Source of the DNA: Phocoena phocoena
Taxonomy: Eukaryota > Chordata > Mammalia > Artiodactyla > Phocoenidae
Direction of reading: 5' to 3'
Length of the DNA stretch: 64,000 nt
Assembly (NCBI RefSeq): GCF_963924675.1
Contig: NC_089228.1
Span: 90,054,894 to 90,118,893, forward strand
Shown here one piece after another: positions 47,471-59,661 of the stretch; within the stretch, counting starts at the first letter, position 1, and each line of letters starts with the position of its first letter. A program made the position numbers and the translations under genes. The notes under the pieces were generated by a model that saw nothing but the letters and a program-made list of their open reading frames with translations, was not told the origin of the DNA and searched no databases.

Positions 47471-48389
47471 AAAACAAACAAACAAACCCCCAAACCAAAC
47501 TTGTAGCCATTTAATAAATATTTATGAAATAAATAGAATACATGGCAGTTGATGCATTTTAGAAGCTTGTCAAACACTGATACTTAGTTTATGATTAGGA
47601 AAAACAATATACTTCATCTTCTCTTCCCATATAGACCTTGGGTCACTGTTGCATCCTCTTGCCCCTGTAAAGAACTCAAGTGCTGGCCTGCATTCCTCTT
47701 TTGCCCAGTTATTTTGTGCAACATGCTGTTCTAGCCTGAAGAATTCCATCTCCTAGCAGCTACCAGGGTTACTTGCAGCCTCAACGATCTTCCTTTGAGA
47801 GAGGGAAAAATCCCTTAACTTTGTAACACAGTCCAGCGATGCATGAGAAGCCTTTGTCAGACCGTAGGGGGGGAAAAAAGGAAAATAAAAATACCGTTCT
47901 CCTCTGGAATGTCTCCTAGGACTAGTGAAAAATGCTAATTCTGACAACAGTGAAGTCATTTAAAAATCAAAGCACCTTTGAATTATATTCGAAATGAGAT
48001 TAAAATGAGAAGTGGTGCAAGAAAATAATTATATGCTTCGAATCTAGGAGCATCTTATCCCCTCCAGCTCTGTCCTCCTGGTGTATGAAGCCCTCGATGT
48101 TTTTCCCCCAGGAATGATTTTCCCGTAACTCAGCCTAGATACGCTTTAGTTCCGTTTGCAGGAAAAGGTAGAGGGCTGCAAGGCTTTTCTTGATTGCCCC
48201 AGAATAGGCTGATGGGAAGTTCGAGCCTTCCCTCCTTTCTATAAAAAACCCCCAACGGTGCAGCGTTTTTATTTTTAATTACTCCAAGCTTGGTGTGCAT
48301 AGGGGGCTTACTGGCCTCGACTAAACGGGCTGGATCTGGAGACTCCAGGAGATCAAGTTCAAAGTGGGTCAGAGCGCTTACAGAATGTG
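47471..48389. other. Unique non-coding stretch leading to the CpG island
   Basis: No confident repeat. The 92-codon minus frame at 48,130-48,408 overlaps the island edge and has no recognisable domain. It could belong to an unannotated first exon, but nothing supports that directly. Confidence 0.35.
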
Positions 48390-48775
48390 CATTTCTCCTT
48401 CCCAGCACAGGCCTTCGCTCTCCACACCCCGCCTCGCGCCTCCGAGCCCCTCACCCTGCTGCGGAGACGCCCCTCTCCCCCGGGCATCCAGGAAGCGGTG
48501 GGCCCGGGGGATGCGCCCTGGGAAAAGGGCAAGGATCCCAGGCCGCGTGATCTATCCCCAAGGCACGCCTGGCTCCCACATCCCCGGGCCGCCCCCGCCC
48601 CGAGCGAGCCCGGCCCCGCGCCCTAAGGCTCCGGGGGCCCGTCCGCATTCTTCTGCAGCCAGATGACGGCCCTCGGGGCGCCCCTTCTTCCCGGCGCGCG
48701 GCTACCAGGGCGCGGGGGGCGGGAGCTGCGCCCCAGCCCGCGGCCCAGATGGCCCGGCAGCCCCGAGCGGGGACA
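48390..48775. promoter_or_regulatory. CpG island, candidate host promoter
   Basis: About 390 bp of very GC-rich, CpG-dense sequence that is not part of any SINE or LINE I can recognise. SP1-type GC boxes are visible: GCCCCCGCCCCG at 48,591-48,602 and GGGGCGGG near 48,716-48,723. No TATA-like box is obvious. Open frames through it in several phases are a by-product of low stop-codon frequency in GC-rich DNA. Transcript direction cannot be decided from sequence alone. Confidence 0.65.
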
Positions 48776-49982
48776 TTTTCTCAGGCTTTCAAAGAGAGTA
48801 CTTTCTTTCCTGCCTAATATTTAGCTCCTTCAAATGCAAATGGAGAGGTTTCGCTCCAAGGTTAGCATAACAATTATGGGAAAGCTTTAAATCTGATGCG
48901 TTTGTTTACACGATGAAAGGCCGGCAGGATCCGAAAGCTCGGAGGCCCCGGCTTTTCAGCGACTATTTTCTAACTGGTGCCCTGCGAGTCAATTTTAGAT
49001 CACAAAGAAAACCAATTTATAGGACGGTGGAGGCTAATTTTGGAGGGAGTTCGACGTTATTATCATGTTTTTTTAAATGACCGCTGCTGAAATAGTGATT
49101 ATTTTTGTCCCCCTTTTTCATCGTGAAGTTTGGTGGGAGGTAATTGGTGTTGGTGACGGGCAGGAAGGTCTGCATTCCTGGGGACTGTGGGAACTGAGCA
49201 TGGGGCTAACGCAGGTAGAGGATTTTCCAGGGACCTGGTGGGATTTTAGCCTAACACACGTGAAAGTGTCTTTCAGTGTGCTTGTCAAAGAAGCTGAACT
49301 TTTTTCGATTTGGCTTAAATGGTTTGGTGTTTCAAAAAGGGTTGTCTGGTTTTAGCTACAGCCTCAGACTAAGAGTTAGGGAATGCCATTCCCTCACTGT
49401 AAAACCATTGATTTCCAGATCTTGACACTGAGAACTGGGCCTGGCCCATTGGAAGTGTCTCAGCTCTGCTGGGAGAGGGGAAGGATGACCCTCAGGGCCT
49501 GATGAATCAGCAAGAAGGAAATCTCAGGCTTTTTTTTTTTTTTTTGTCTTTACTCTTAGACCTTCCAGGAGACTTTTTCCAGCCCTCCCTCCTGGCACAC
49601 AAAGGAGAGCTCTTATATGCGGTGCTGTGAGATCTCCGCCTATTAGGGTCTTCTCTGTGTGAGGCCCAGGAGAGAATGAAGACCCTTGGGAGCTTGTTAA
49701 ATCTATTGGCTTCATTGATAATATATTAGAAAATGTTTTGTAAACACTACAATCTACAATCCCTGTAACACTGAAAGTTTATGAGTATGGAGTGTTTAAG
49801 AGTATTATTCCATTTGGGGAGTATTTATTGACCAACATAAATATGCCATTTTCAGTGTGAAGATTAAGTGACAAAACCATTTTTTTTCTTGAATTATTTC
49901 TACAGGTGAACTGAAATACCTGTCCTGACGGTGGGACCAGGGCAAGCATGGATGGTGCTGCTATTGGACAGGTACAAAGCAG
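48776..49982. other. Unique flank of CpG island with transcription-factor-like sites
   Basis: Octamer ATGCAAAT at 48,834-48,841, AACAATTATGG near 48,869, and the forkhead-like TGTTTAC at 48,903-48,909 cluster within about 80 bp of repeat-free sequence. A T run at about 49,531-49,545 is the only low-complexity element. No exon recognised. Confidence 0.35.
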
Positions 49983-50170
49983 TAGTGTTCAACCTGAGTG
50001 CGTAGCAGAATCACCTAAGGGTCTTGATCAACCGGATGGCTGGTCCTCACCACCCCCCCCCAGTTGTCTGATGGAGTAGGTCTGGGGTGGAGCCTGAGAA
50101 TTTCCATTTCGCACAAGTTGCCAGGTGATACTGATGTCCTCTTCCCAGGACCACACTTGGAGAACCACGA
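49983..50170. mobile_element. MER20-like hAT-Charlie relic
   Basis: AGCAGAATCACCTAAGGG, GGAGTAGGTCTGGGGTGG, CCTGAGAATTTCCATTTC and ACACTTGGAGAACCACG in MER20 order, opposite to the copy at 2755. Confidence 0.7.
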
Positions 50171-50231
50171 GCAGAAAAGAGCCAGACCTGTATTAGTTTG
50201 AGAGAACCTAATAGGATAAAGCAGTTTCCTC

Positions 50232-50458
50232 TTTTTTTTTTTTTTTTGGCCGTACGCGGGCCTCTCACTGACGCGGGCCTCCCACTGTTGTGGACTCTCC
50301 CACTGCGGAGCACAGGCTCGGGACGCGCAGGCTCAGTGGCCATGGCTCACGGGCCCAGCCGCTCCGCGGCATGTGGGATCTTCCCGGACCGGGGCACGAA
50401 CCCGTGTCCCCTGCATCGGCAGGCGGACTCTCAACCACTGCGCCACCAGGGAAGCCCT
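50232..50458 (-). mobile_element. CHR-2-like SINE with 17-bp internal duplication
   Basis: Minus-strand copy with a 16-nt T run at the left and head complement at the right. Near the tail, ACGCGGGCCTCTCACTG (50,254-50,270) is followed directly by ACGCGGGCCTCCCACTG (50,271-50,287), a tandem duplication not seen in the other copies. Target duplication not found. Confidence 0.92.
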
Positions 50459-52329
50459 GATCTGGGTTTTTAAAGATTATTGGCTTGGCCTATTTAGGAG
50501 CTCAAAGTGAAGTGAAGTCTTCCTGAATAGTGTTAGAAAAACACTATTTGGCCCTGCTAGCCAGATGAATGGGTTGTCAGCAGGTGGTGGTATATTAATT
50601 AAATATATATATTTTTCTGATATTCGGGTACATGGAACTTGCCCCTTGGTCATCTTACTAATCTTGCCCCTCTTACAAATTACCCTATGATATGGCCTTT
50701 TCTGGAGTGTTTTCTTTCTCTGAAACCCTAGACTACAGGGTCCTTATCCTTACTAAGACCCCTCTTCAAACCCAAGTGCTGAAATAAGCCTTCAAGACAG
50801 AGAAGTTGAGATTTTCATGAAATCTTAACTGTTTTAAAATGAAATCTTAAAACCCCCCTCATTCATCTAACCATTTGATGTAATCAAACATACTTATATG
50901 CTTATGTTTAGTGTCTGCGTTTGATCTTAGTGTCATCAGTATGCGTTTTCCTGTTTTATTTTAAATTGCATATCCTGTGAAGGAGAGACATTTTAATTCT
51001 CACTTTTCATAGCGCTTAGTATGGAGCCACACGGATGTAGATACATAAAAACAAATGATTTTAATGACGATGATGATGTCTCATTAAGTGGCTTGACATG
51101 AAGTTAGGGTCTGTTTACATGCTACTAAAATATATAGATGAAAATATATCTTCTAGATAAAGTCACTTGACCATGGACACGTATCATGCTAGTTAGAGAC
51201 CAGTAGTAAATTTAAATTACAGGAGAAATTTTTCTCAAGTCATATTTTTATGTGCATTAATATATAGCTCAAGAAATCATATGTAAATCATTCTGTAAGA
51301 TAAACAAACACCTAAAACTGATGTTTTGTTTAATAGGCACCATAACATGCTGGAGAACACTGACAAGTGAGCCTCACCAGTAACTAGTTTTGTGATGTTG
51401 GGTGTTGAGGATGGAGGGCGATGCTGTTGAAATAGAATTCGCTGAGTAAGTCATTTACCCTTCTCTCATCTACAAGCATGAGATATGAATGATCGTTATA
51501 GTTGTTTCTGGATTACCCATATAGCATCTGCTTTGGGTTACTTAAACCATATAATACACATGCATGAGGGTCAGCATTGGTTTAAACAGGTGACTATTAT
51601 GATAATACTGTCAACACCTTTTAAAATTATTGTGATCTCCTCTACATATGTTCAGTCTCCTACATTCAAGTCATCGAAAAGACAGTTAATTTAGAAACGG
51701 AGCAGAATTTCTTTACCCTTGCCGTTATCGTATGTCACAGCTGACTGCTTTAGTGCCAATAAAATGCTTAGGGGCTCTGGTTTTTACTGGGCAAAAGTAC
51801 TGAGTGACAAAGTCATTCCTGTTGAATATTAACATCATTTACTAAGAATATAATTAGAAATAAAATAAGCTAGCATATAAAATTTGTATCTTAATCATCC
51901 TCTGTCCTTGTTCAGGTGTTAAAAAATTCTTTTCTTGGTCCTTAATATAGAGTCAGGGTTTTAAGGGCATTAAGCCATCATCACAGCTGTTGAGGCAGTG
52001 GACATTTCCTCAGGTATTGTAAGAGACTTGACTATTTTGGAGGTCGAGTGAAGAGTGGGACCCGAAATCTGTGTGTGTTTGTGTCTCTGTATTGTGGGGT
52101 GGGGGAATGGAAGTGGAAAACGATAGAGTAAATAAGGCTCACGAGTACTTACTAGTTCTGAAATAAAACCACGGTTTGAATCCGACAGGTCAATTATATA
52201 TAAATACGGTGTAGAGGGCAGATAGCCAGAAATGACAGATTTTATTCTCCAGAGGGAAAGGGAGAATTAACCAGAGCAGAAGTCTCTGGAACAGGGGTAC
52301 TCCATTAGATAAGAACGGTAAGGCTTGAA
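50459..52329. other. Unique non-coding stretch
   Basis: AT-rich, about 1.9 kb. No exon or confident repeat. Confidence 0.4.
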
Positions 52330-52836
52330 TACAATGATTTCATTGTATATTCATTTTATTTACCAGTTCTCCTGCTGCAGACATTGGCGTTGCTTCCATC
52401 TATCTTTGCTATTATAAATAATGCTGCTGTGTTCATTATTGTGCTTGTTTCCTGGTACAGAGGTGCCATATTATGTCTAAGGCATATTCATTTTGTGATG
52501 CGTTATTAATTTCTATTCTGTCTATAATTTTTATGAACAAAGTAGTAACCCCTAAGCCAATTTCATGTGTTTGCACAGTAGAATTGTTCATTAGAGGGTA
52601 TGTAGCTCTTCAGCTTTGCAAGCTAATCCCAAAATTGCTTTCCAAAAACTGCATACTCCTACCACAGTGTATGAGTTCCTGTTGCCGTGTATCCTTCCTA
52701 ACACACTACATTGTCAGAATTTTACCTCATTGTCGTTTTTAATTTCCTCTCTTTGATTATTTTAATGTGGTTGATCATTTTTCATATATTGTTCATTCAT
52801 GTTTTGTCTTTTTTTAATGTAATTTACTACCCTTTT

Positions 52837-53144
52837 TATTTTTTAATTTTTTTATTATTATTTTTTACTTTATTTATTTGGTTGCCTTGGGTATTAGCTG
52901 CAGCAGGCGAGCTGCAGCAGGCGAGCTCCTTAGTTGCAGCACGTGGCTCCTTAGTTGCAGCAGATGGGCTCCTTAGTTGTGTCAGGTAGGCTCCTTAGTT
53001 GTGGCTCACTGGTTCCTTAGTTGTGGCATGTGAACTCTTAGTTGCAGCATGCATGTGGGATCTAGTTCCCAGACCAGGGATGGAACCTGGGCCCCCTGCA
53101 TTGGGAACGTGGAGTCTTAACCACTGCGCCACCAGGGAAGTCTC
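52837..53144 (-). mobile_element. CHR-family SINE with expanded internal tandem repeat
   Basis: Minus-strand long CHR bounded by ACTACCCTTT (52,826-52,835) and ACTACCCTTC (53,145-53,154). Its middle has about six tandem 21-22-bp units of the form GCTCCTTAGTTGCAGCA(N)4-5 between about 52,913 and 53,052, more than in the other long copies here. Confidence 0.85.
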
Positions 53145-54471
53145 ACTACCCTTCTTTTTTTTTTAAAAATTAGTAGGAACATTCTCATACTAATCTTGTG
53201 ATGATTATATGCTATTGCAAATAATCATTCTTACTTTGTGGCTGCCATTTTCATCCTCTATTAGATAATTTTTGATAAGCAGAAAAGCTCTTAGCTTTAA
53301 ATGACTTATCATTTTCTTTATGTTTTCACTCTTTGTGTCCTGTTTAAGAATGCATCTTTTTATCAAAAAGATGTTGTATCACATTCTTTTTCTAAAAGTG
53401 CTAAGCCCTCAACCAATCTGAAATTGTTTTTTTTAGAAGATGTGAGGAAGAGATCCAAGTCCGTGTTTTCCCTAAAGGGGTAGCTGGTTATTCTTGTGTG
53501 TTTATTCAGTAGTCCCTGCTTTCCTGTTGGTGTGTGATGCTACCTGTATCGTATATTCAATGTTCATATTTACCTGGGTCTGTTTCGTGGTCCTCATTTG
53601 TGTTCTGTTAGTTTACTTGATTCTCTATGCCCTAATTCTATACCATCTCAATTAAAAATGGCTTTCTAGTCTTCATATCTGGCAGAGGACGAACTTTGAC
53701 TTGACTCTTCTTCAGGAGTGTCTTGACTGTTCTTGGTCTCTTGCTCTTTCATATGCACATAGAATTAGCATGTTAATTTTCACATAAAGTCTTTTCTGAA
53801 GTTTTATAGAAAGACCATTGCTCAGTCTGGGAAGAATTGACATTGTCCCAGTATTATAATATCGAATTTTCTAAGCCATGAATATGATAAATCTCTCCAT
53901 TTATTTACATATTCCTTAATGTCTTCAAACAAAAGTTGATAATTTTCTCTAACAGGTCTTCATGACTTCTGTTTTAAATAGTTAATATTTTGTGCTGTTA
54001 CAAATGGTATGTTTGAAATTAATTAAATGTTCTATTTGTCATTATTGTACCTAAATGAGATTGACTTTTATGTAACAACTACATCTAGCAACTTTGCTGA
54101 CCTGTCTTACTAAATTTGATAATTTATCTGTACAGTCACTTGGGTTGTTTTATATACCATCATATCATATGAGAAAAGCAATAGTTATACGTTTTCCTTT
54201 CCTTATGCCTTTAACTTTTCCTTCCTTTTTCTTCTCTTCTGTTTTTCTCCTTCTCCCCCTCCATGCATCTCTGCCTGTATTCCTCCCTTCCTTCTTTTTT
54301 TTCTCTCCTCCTTCCCTTTCTGGGTTTCCCCTAACCCTATTCCACTGTTTTTATTGTACTAGTTAGACCTGCAGTCTAGTATTATATAGAAGTGCAGGCA
54401 AATATGCCTTACCTTGGATTTCAGAAGAAATCTTTTTAATGTTTCACCATTAAATATGTTAGTTATAAGCT

Positions 54472-54482
54472 CTGTGTGTGTG

Positions 54483-54512
<30 letters not shown>
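54472..54512. repeat. (GT)n microsatellite
   Basis: Near-pure GT run with one TGATG interruption, next to the SINE target duplication. Confidence 0.95.
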
Positions 54513-54515
<3 letters not shown>

Positions 54516-54521
54516 AGATAA

Positions 54522-54801
54522 CCTTTAAAATTTATTTATTTATTTATTTTGGCTGTGTCGGGTCTTAGTTGCGACAGGATCTTTCATCTTTCATTGCAGC
54601 GTGTGGGCTTCTCTCTAGCTGTGGCATGTGGGCTCCAGAGCACACGGGCTCTCTAGTTGTGGCTTGCATGCTCAGTAGTTGCGGTGCGAGGGCTTAGTTG
54701 CCCCAAGGCATGTGGGATCTTAGTTCCCTGACCAGGCGTTGAACCCACGTCCCCTGCATTGGTAGGCAGATTCTTAACCACTGGACCACCAGGGAAGTCC
54801 C
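54522..54801 (-). mobile_element. Long-form CHR SINE
   Basis: Minus-strand copy with (ATTT)n tail side at the left and head complement at the right. A 9-bp target duplication AGAAGATAA lies at 54,513-54,521 and 54,802-54,810, directly after a GT microsatellite. Confidence 0.9.
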
Positions 54802-55004
54802 AGAAGATAATTTTTAATTTGAGAACAAGGTTTGTTAGGTCTTTTTTTCAGTTAAGAATGAATATTGATTTTTATCAGGTTTTTTCATCTTTTGAGACAT
54901 TCACATTATTACCTTTTATTTGCTAATGTGGTAAATTATATTAATAGATTTCCTAAAGTTGAACCAACTTTACATTCCTGGGGTAAATTAAAATTAATAT
55001 TAAA

Positions 55005-56035
55005 AAAATTATTGTGTTAAGAAAACACATAAAATTTATTATCTTTAATCATTATTAAATGTACAGTTCAGTAGTGTTAAGCATATTTACATTGCTGTGA
55101 GAGAGATCTCCAGTACGTTTTCCTCTTGCAAAATTGAAGCTCTGTACCCTTTAAACACTCCCCATAACCCCATTCTCCAAGACCCTGGCAACCACCGTCC
55201 AGCTTTTAGTTTCTATGAATTTGACAATTCTAGATACCTTGTATTAGTGGAATTATGCAGTATTTGTCTTTTGTGACTGGTTTATTTCACTTAGCATAAT
55301 GTCCCCAAGCTTCATCCAGGTTCTAGCATGTGTCAAAATTTCTTTCCTTTTTAAATGGAATAATACTTCATTCTATGTATAGACCACATTTTGCCTGTCC
55401 ATTCATCTGTCTGAACATTTGGATTGCTACTGTCTCTTGGCTGTTGTGAATAGTGCTGCTGTGAACATGGCTGTGCAAATATCTCCTGAGATCCTGCTTT
55501 CAAAACTTTTGGGTATATACCCAGAAGTGGAATTGCTCTATTATATGATAATTCTATTTTTAATTTTTTGAGGAACCGCCATACTGTTTTCCATAGCAGC
55601 TGCACCATTTTATACATTTCTTCACATCCTTCCCAACATTTGTTATTTTCTGTGTTATTGATAGTAGCAGTAAGGGGTATGAGGTGATATCTTATTGTGG
55701 TTTTGATTTTCATTTCTCTAATGATTAGTGATGTTGAGCATCTTTTTATATGCTTGTTGGCCATTTCCATGTCCTCTTTGAAGAAATGTCTATTCGAGTT
55801 CTTTGCCCGTTTTTCAATCAGGCTATTTGTTGTGTTGTTGTTGAGTTGTAGGAGTTCTTTATGTACTCTGGATACTAACCTCTTATCAGATATGTGATTT
55901 GCAAATATTTTTTCCCATTCAGTAGGCTGCCTTTTCACTCTGTTAATAGTGTTCTTTGATGAAGAAGTTTTAAATTTTAATGTAATCAAATTTGTCTGTT
56001 TTCACTTTTTTTTGCTTTTGGTGTAAAACTGTTAT
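55005..56035 (-). mobile_element. 5'-truncated L1 inserted in an older L1
   Basis: Antisense L1 3' UTR (TTATTGTGTTAAGAAAACAC) and ORF2 C-terminal region. The frame at 55,351-55,989 encodes recognisable L1 sequence: [38 protein letters not shown] and [16 protein letters not shown], with frame-damaging changes. The older L1 resumes on either side. Confidence 0.75.
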
Positions 56036-58579
56036 TTTTTTAAATTGCTGGATTTATTTTGTTAATATTCTGTTAAGGAATACTCTACATCTGTATTAAT
56101 GAGTGAAACTGGCCTGTAATTTGCCTTTCTCATATTTTCCTTTCCTGGTTTTGTATCAAAATTATACTAGCCTCATAAAATGAGTTGAATAGTGTTTCTT
56201 TTTGTATTTTCTGAAATACTGTATGTAAGATTGGAATTATCTGTCCTTGAATAGTGAATAGAAGTTGCTGGGGGCCTGGTATTTCATTTGTGGGAATATT
56301 TAAAACTACTGATTAAATTTCTTTAATGGTTTTAAAACTATTCAAGTGATCTATTTTTCTTAAGTCCATTTGGCAAGGTATGTATTTTTTTCCTAAGAAT
56401 CAATTTCAACGTTTTTGGTAGCATAAAGTTGATAATATTCTTTTACTATTTTTTAAAATGTTTGCAGCATCTATAGCTATGCACCCTTTTCATTTCCATA
56501 TTACTTATTAGTATGCTCTCTCTTTTATTAATCAAGCTTGCCAGAGGTTTGTCAATTTAATTGCTCTGTTCTAAAAGGTCAGGTGGTTTCTGTGATCCTC
56601 TATTGTATTTTTTAATTTCATTAATTTCTGCTATATTTTTATTACTTTATTCCATATACTTTATTGGAGTCAATTTTATGTTTTAAAATTTCTAAAATTA
56701 TCTGCTTTCCTTGCTTTTAATATACACGTTAGATGCATTAATCTTTTTTCTCTAAATATCATTTTACTAGCATTCCTGAGTTACTTAGAAGCATATTTTA
56801 ATTTTCAAAATATATGAGCATTTAAACAAGTTTTCTGTTGCTGTTGACTTTTGTAATGATTAATAATTATATTTTCACGAAAGAATATTTTATATTTTTG
56901 CAAACGATACACATATGGTTTAAGAAAATGTGTATTTTCCAATTATTAAGAATAATCCTATGTAATTCAGAATATTGAGGCTATGTTCGATATTCTTATT
57001 CATTTTTTCACTTGTTTATTGATAAGAAAGGTTTTAAGAATGCTTATTATGATGGTAGATTTGTAAATTTACTATGATAGTTCTCTCAATTTTCTTTTTA
57101 TATATTTTGAAACTGTATTTTGGGTCCATTTATATTTAAATTATTATATCTTCTGGTGAATCTTTTATACTATTGTGCTTCCTTTAACTCTAGAATGTTT
57201 TTTGTCTTAAAGTATATAGTTTCTAACATTAGTACAGCCCAATCAGTTTGTTATTTTATGTTGTCTAATGTAAACTACGTATATCTAGATTTTAAAAATT
57301 CTGGTCTGAAACACCTTGACTTTTAACATGAAATTTGTTGTGATTAATGATACATTTGGATTTACTTCAAATATGCTATTGTGTATCCGCTATTCTATTT
57401 TTACTATGGTATTTCTTTTGGTTTCAGTGCTTATTCTGTATTTTAATTTAAAAATTCTAATCTCTCACTCAACAATGTAGTGATTTTAGAATATTTGAAC
57501 TCCTGTTACTTTCCTACTGTCTTATTTGCTATTATTTTCCAGTGGCTTTAAAAAAAATAAACCCCACAAAGTAGATATTATAGTTTTACATATTCAATAT
57601 CTTTTTTTCCAGTTTAATCTATGTTTACTACTGTCTTTTCCCTTCTTAAATTTCTCACCATCCTTTCTTGTCTCTCAGACCTTCTTTTTTGCTCATTTTA
57701 ATTTTTCTTAAATTAAATCCTGTACCTACATCTTTAGTGAGCCTCTATTAATAGTATATACTCAGACCTTGTCTGATGCCTTTATTTTCCCCATGTTCTT
57801 AAATAATAATTTTACTGAGTGTAGAATTCTGTCTTGACAATTATTTTTTTCCTTAGCACATTTTGATATTATTTTGCTCTTTTCTGACTTTTGTTATTAC
57901 TCTTGAAAACTCCGTTGTCTAATTTTAATTTTTGTTAATTTGCCTTTAACTTCTGCCTTCTTTCAAGATCTTCTTTTGTCTTTGAGGCTCTACAGATTTT
58001 TACATTTCCATTTATTTCCATTTATTTATTCTGCTTTAGATATACTGGGATTGTGAGAATTTGAATTTTTTTCTTAATTCTGAAACAAACCTTAGCTAGT
58101 ATTTCTTTGAATATTGTCTCTTCCACATTCTTCCTTTTATTTCTTTCTAGTATGTCGATTACGGGGTATTAGATTATCTCTTTTTGTCACCCATTCCTTT
58201 TACCTTCTCTTTCATACTCTTTCCCTTTTTATAGTTCGGGGTCTCCTTCTGTATAATTTCTCCAGATTTGTCTTCTGCTGCATTGGTTTTGTCTTCAGCT
58301 TTGTCTTTCCAGCTGTTTAACTAGTTAACTAAATTTTTAATTTCACTTATATATTGTATTTCTATAAGACCGGTATGGTTATCTTCAAATATACCTCATT
58401 TTGATAGTTCTCCTTCTTTTGAAATAATCCCAATACCCTCTTATTATTTATGCATGTTAAATATAGTTAATTTACATTCTGTTCTGTATCTGATCATTCT
58501 GATGTCTGTAGTTTTGTGGGTCTGATTGGTTGGTTGTTCTCCAAGTTCAAGTTCGTGGCTGATATAACTTGTATTTGTT

Positions 58580-58835
58580 TTTTTTAATTCATTTTTATTG
58601 GAGTATAGTTGCTCTACAATGTTGTGTTAGTTTCTGCTGTTCAGCAAAGTGAATCAGCTATATGTATACATATATCCCCTCTTTTTTTGATTTCCTTCCC
58701 ATTTAGGTCACCACAGAGCATTGAGTAGAGTTCCCTGTGCTATACAGTAGGTTCTCATTAGTTACTTATTTTATACATAACGTATATATGTCAGTCCCAA
58801 TCTCCCAATTCATTCCATCCTGTATTTCCTTTTTA
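58580..58835 (-). mobile_element. Short L1 3' end, minus strand
   Basis: CATTTTTATTGGAGTATAG through GTCACCACAGAGCATTGAG to CAATCTCCCAATTCATTCC matches the 3' end of the L1 copies at 27.58 and 37.5 kb. Strongly 5'-truncated. Confidence 0.8.
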
Positions 58836-58854
58836 ACTGTGGGAATTCAACTTT

Positions 58855-58953
58855 TTAAAAAAAATTTTTATTGGAATATAGTTGCTTTACAATGTTGTGT
58901 TAATTTCTATTGTATAGCAAAGTGAATCAGCTATACATATACATATATCCCCT
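58855..58953 (-). mobile_element. ~100-bp L1 3' end with target duplication
   Basis: TTTTTATTGGAATATAGTTGC to CATATATCCCCTCT only. Flanks GGGAATTCAACTTTT (58,840-58,854) and GGGAATTTAACTTTT (58,956-58,970) form a 15-bp duplication with one mismatch. An extreme 5' truncation. Confidence 0.8.
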
Positions 58954-59065
58954 CTGGGAATTTAACTTTTGATTGTGGATGTTCTAGTTGACCTGGGTTG
59001 AAAATGGTTCCTCTAAATGTGGATTTACCTTTGTTTATGCCAGGTTCCTGAAGTCACTACCTATT

Positions 59066-59532
59066 AAGCACCATTTGAAAACAATTCTTAGCTTGGAGTT
59101 TTAAGAATCATATAAATAGTATGAATTCTAACCCAAATGCTACATGAACACTGGTTTATAGTTATGAAAGCTTAATGAACTTACCCCCCTCTATCTCAAG
59201 TTGAGAAACTGATAGGCAAATTTCAACACCATCTTCCTCTGTGGATTTTTTTTCCTCCTAATTTACTCTTTGCTATCTCGTCCCAGGAGGATCTAATCTT
59301 GCTTCTATTCTGGAACTAACTGTAGACTTTGCTGCTCTCCATGAAAGAATGGAGCTAAATGACATGGGTTGGCAGATTGTCCTAAGACCACTGCTCATTT
59401 TAATGCATGATTAACTCTGGATTCAAGATTTCTAGATGTTTTCAGCCTTTGGAGATAGCCATCCAATCTTCTTTTGGGGGGGGAGTAGGGGAAGCTTGGC
59501 TGTATATTTAAATATTTAAAATATTTATTTTA
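59066..59532. other. Unique non-coding stretch
   Basis: No exon. A G run lies near 59,476-59,484. Confidence 0.4.
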
Positions 59533-59661
59533 GGGGTATTCCCTGGCAGTCCAGCAGTTAGGACCCTAAGCTTTCACTGCCGAGGGCACAGGTTCAATCC
59601 CTGGTCAGGGAACTAAGATCCCACAAGCTACGCGGTGCAACCCAAAAAAAAAAAAAAAAAA
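59533..59661 (+). mobile_element. Short CHR-1-like SINE
   Basis: Plus-strand copy: GGGGTATTCCCTGGCAGTCC, GTTCAATCCCTGGTCAGGGA (B-box-like), then CCCACAAGCTACGCGG and a pure A tail. It lacks the CHR-2 core and is older than the CHR-2 copies by CpG decay. Confidence 0.88.

Larger units (their letters stand above)
52330..59065 (-). mobile_element. Very old L1 (minus strand) with nested insertions
   Basis: Antisense L1 landmarks run from the 3' region (GCTATTATAAATAATGCTGC near 52,410), through ORF2 (for example TTCCTAAAGTTGAACC near 54,950 and ACTGGCCTGTAATTTGCC near 56,110), towards ORF1-like sequence at about 57,700-58,560. It is interrupted by two CHR SINEs (52,837 and 54,522), a younger L1 piece (about 55,005-56,035) and two short L1 3' ends (58,580 and 58,855). 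All frames are destroyed. The 5' limit is uncertain. Confidence 0.65.

Noticed and set aside
48290..48666. Several overlapping open frames in the CpG island
   Set aside because: All phases are open together because stop codons are rare in GC-rich sequence. No domain, and no splice or start context favours one frame.
52913..53052. Regularly spaced repeats suggesting a CRISPR-like array
   Set aside because: Units are directly adjacent with no unique spacers and lie inside a CHR SINE in vertebrate DNA.
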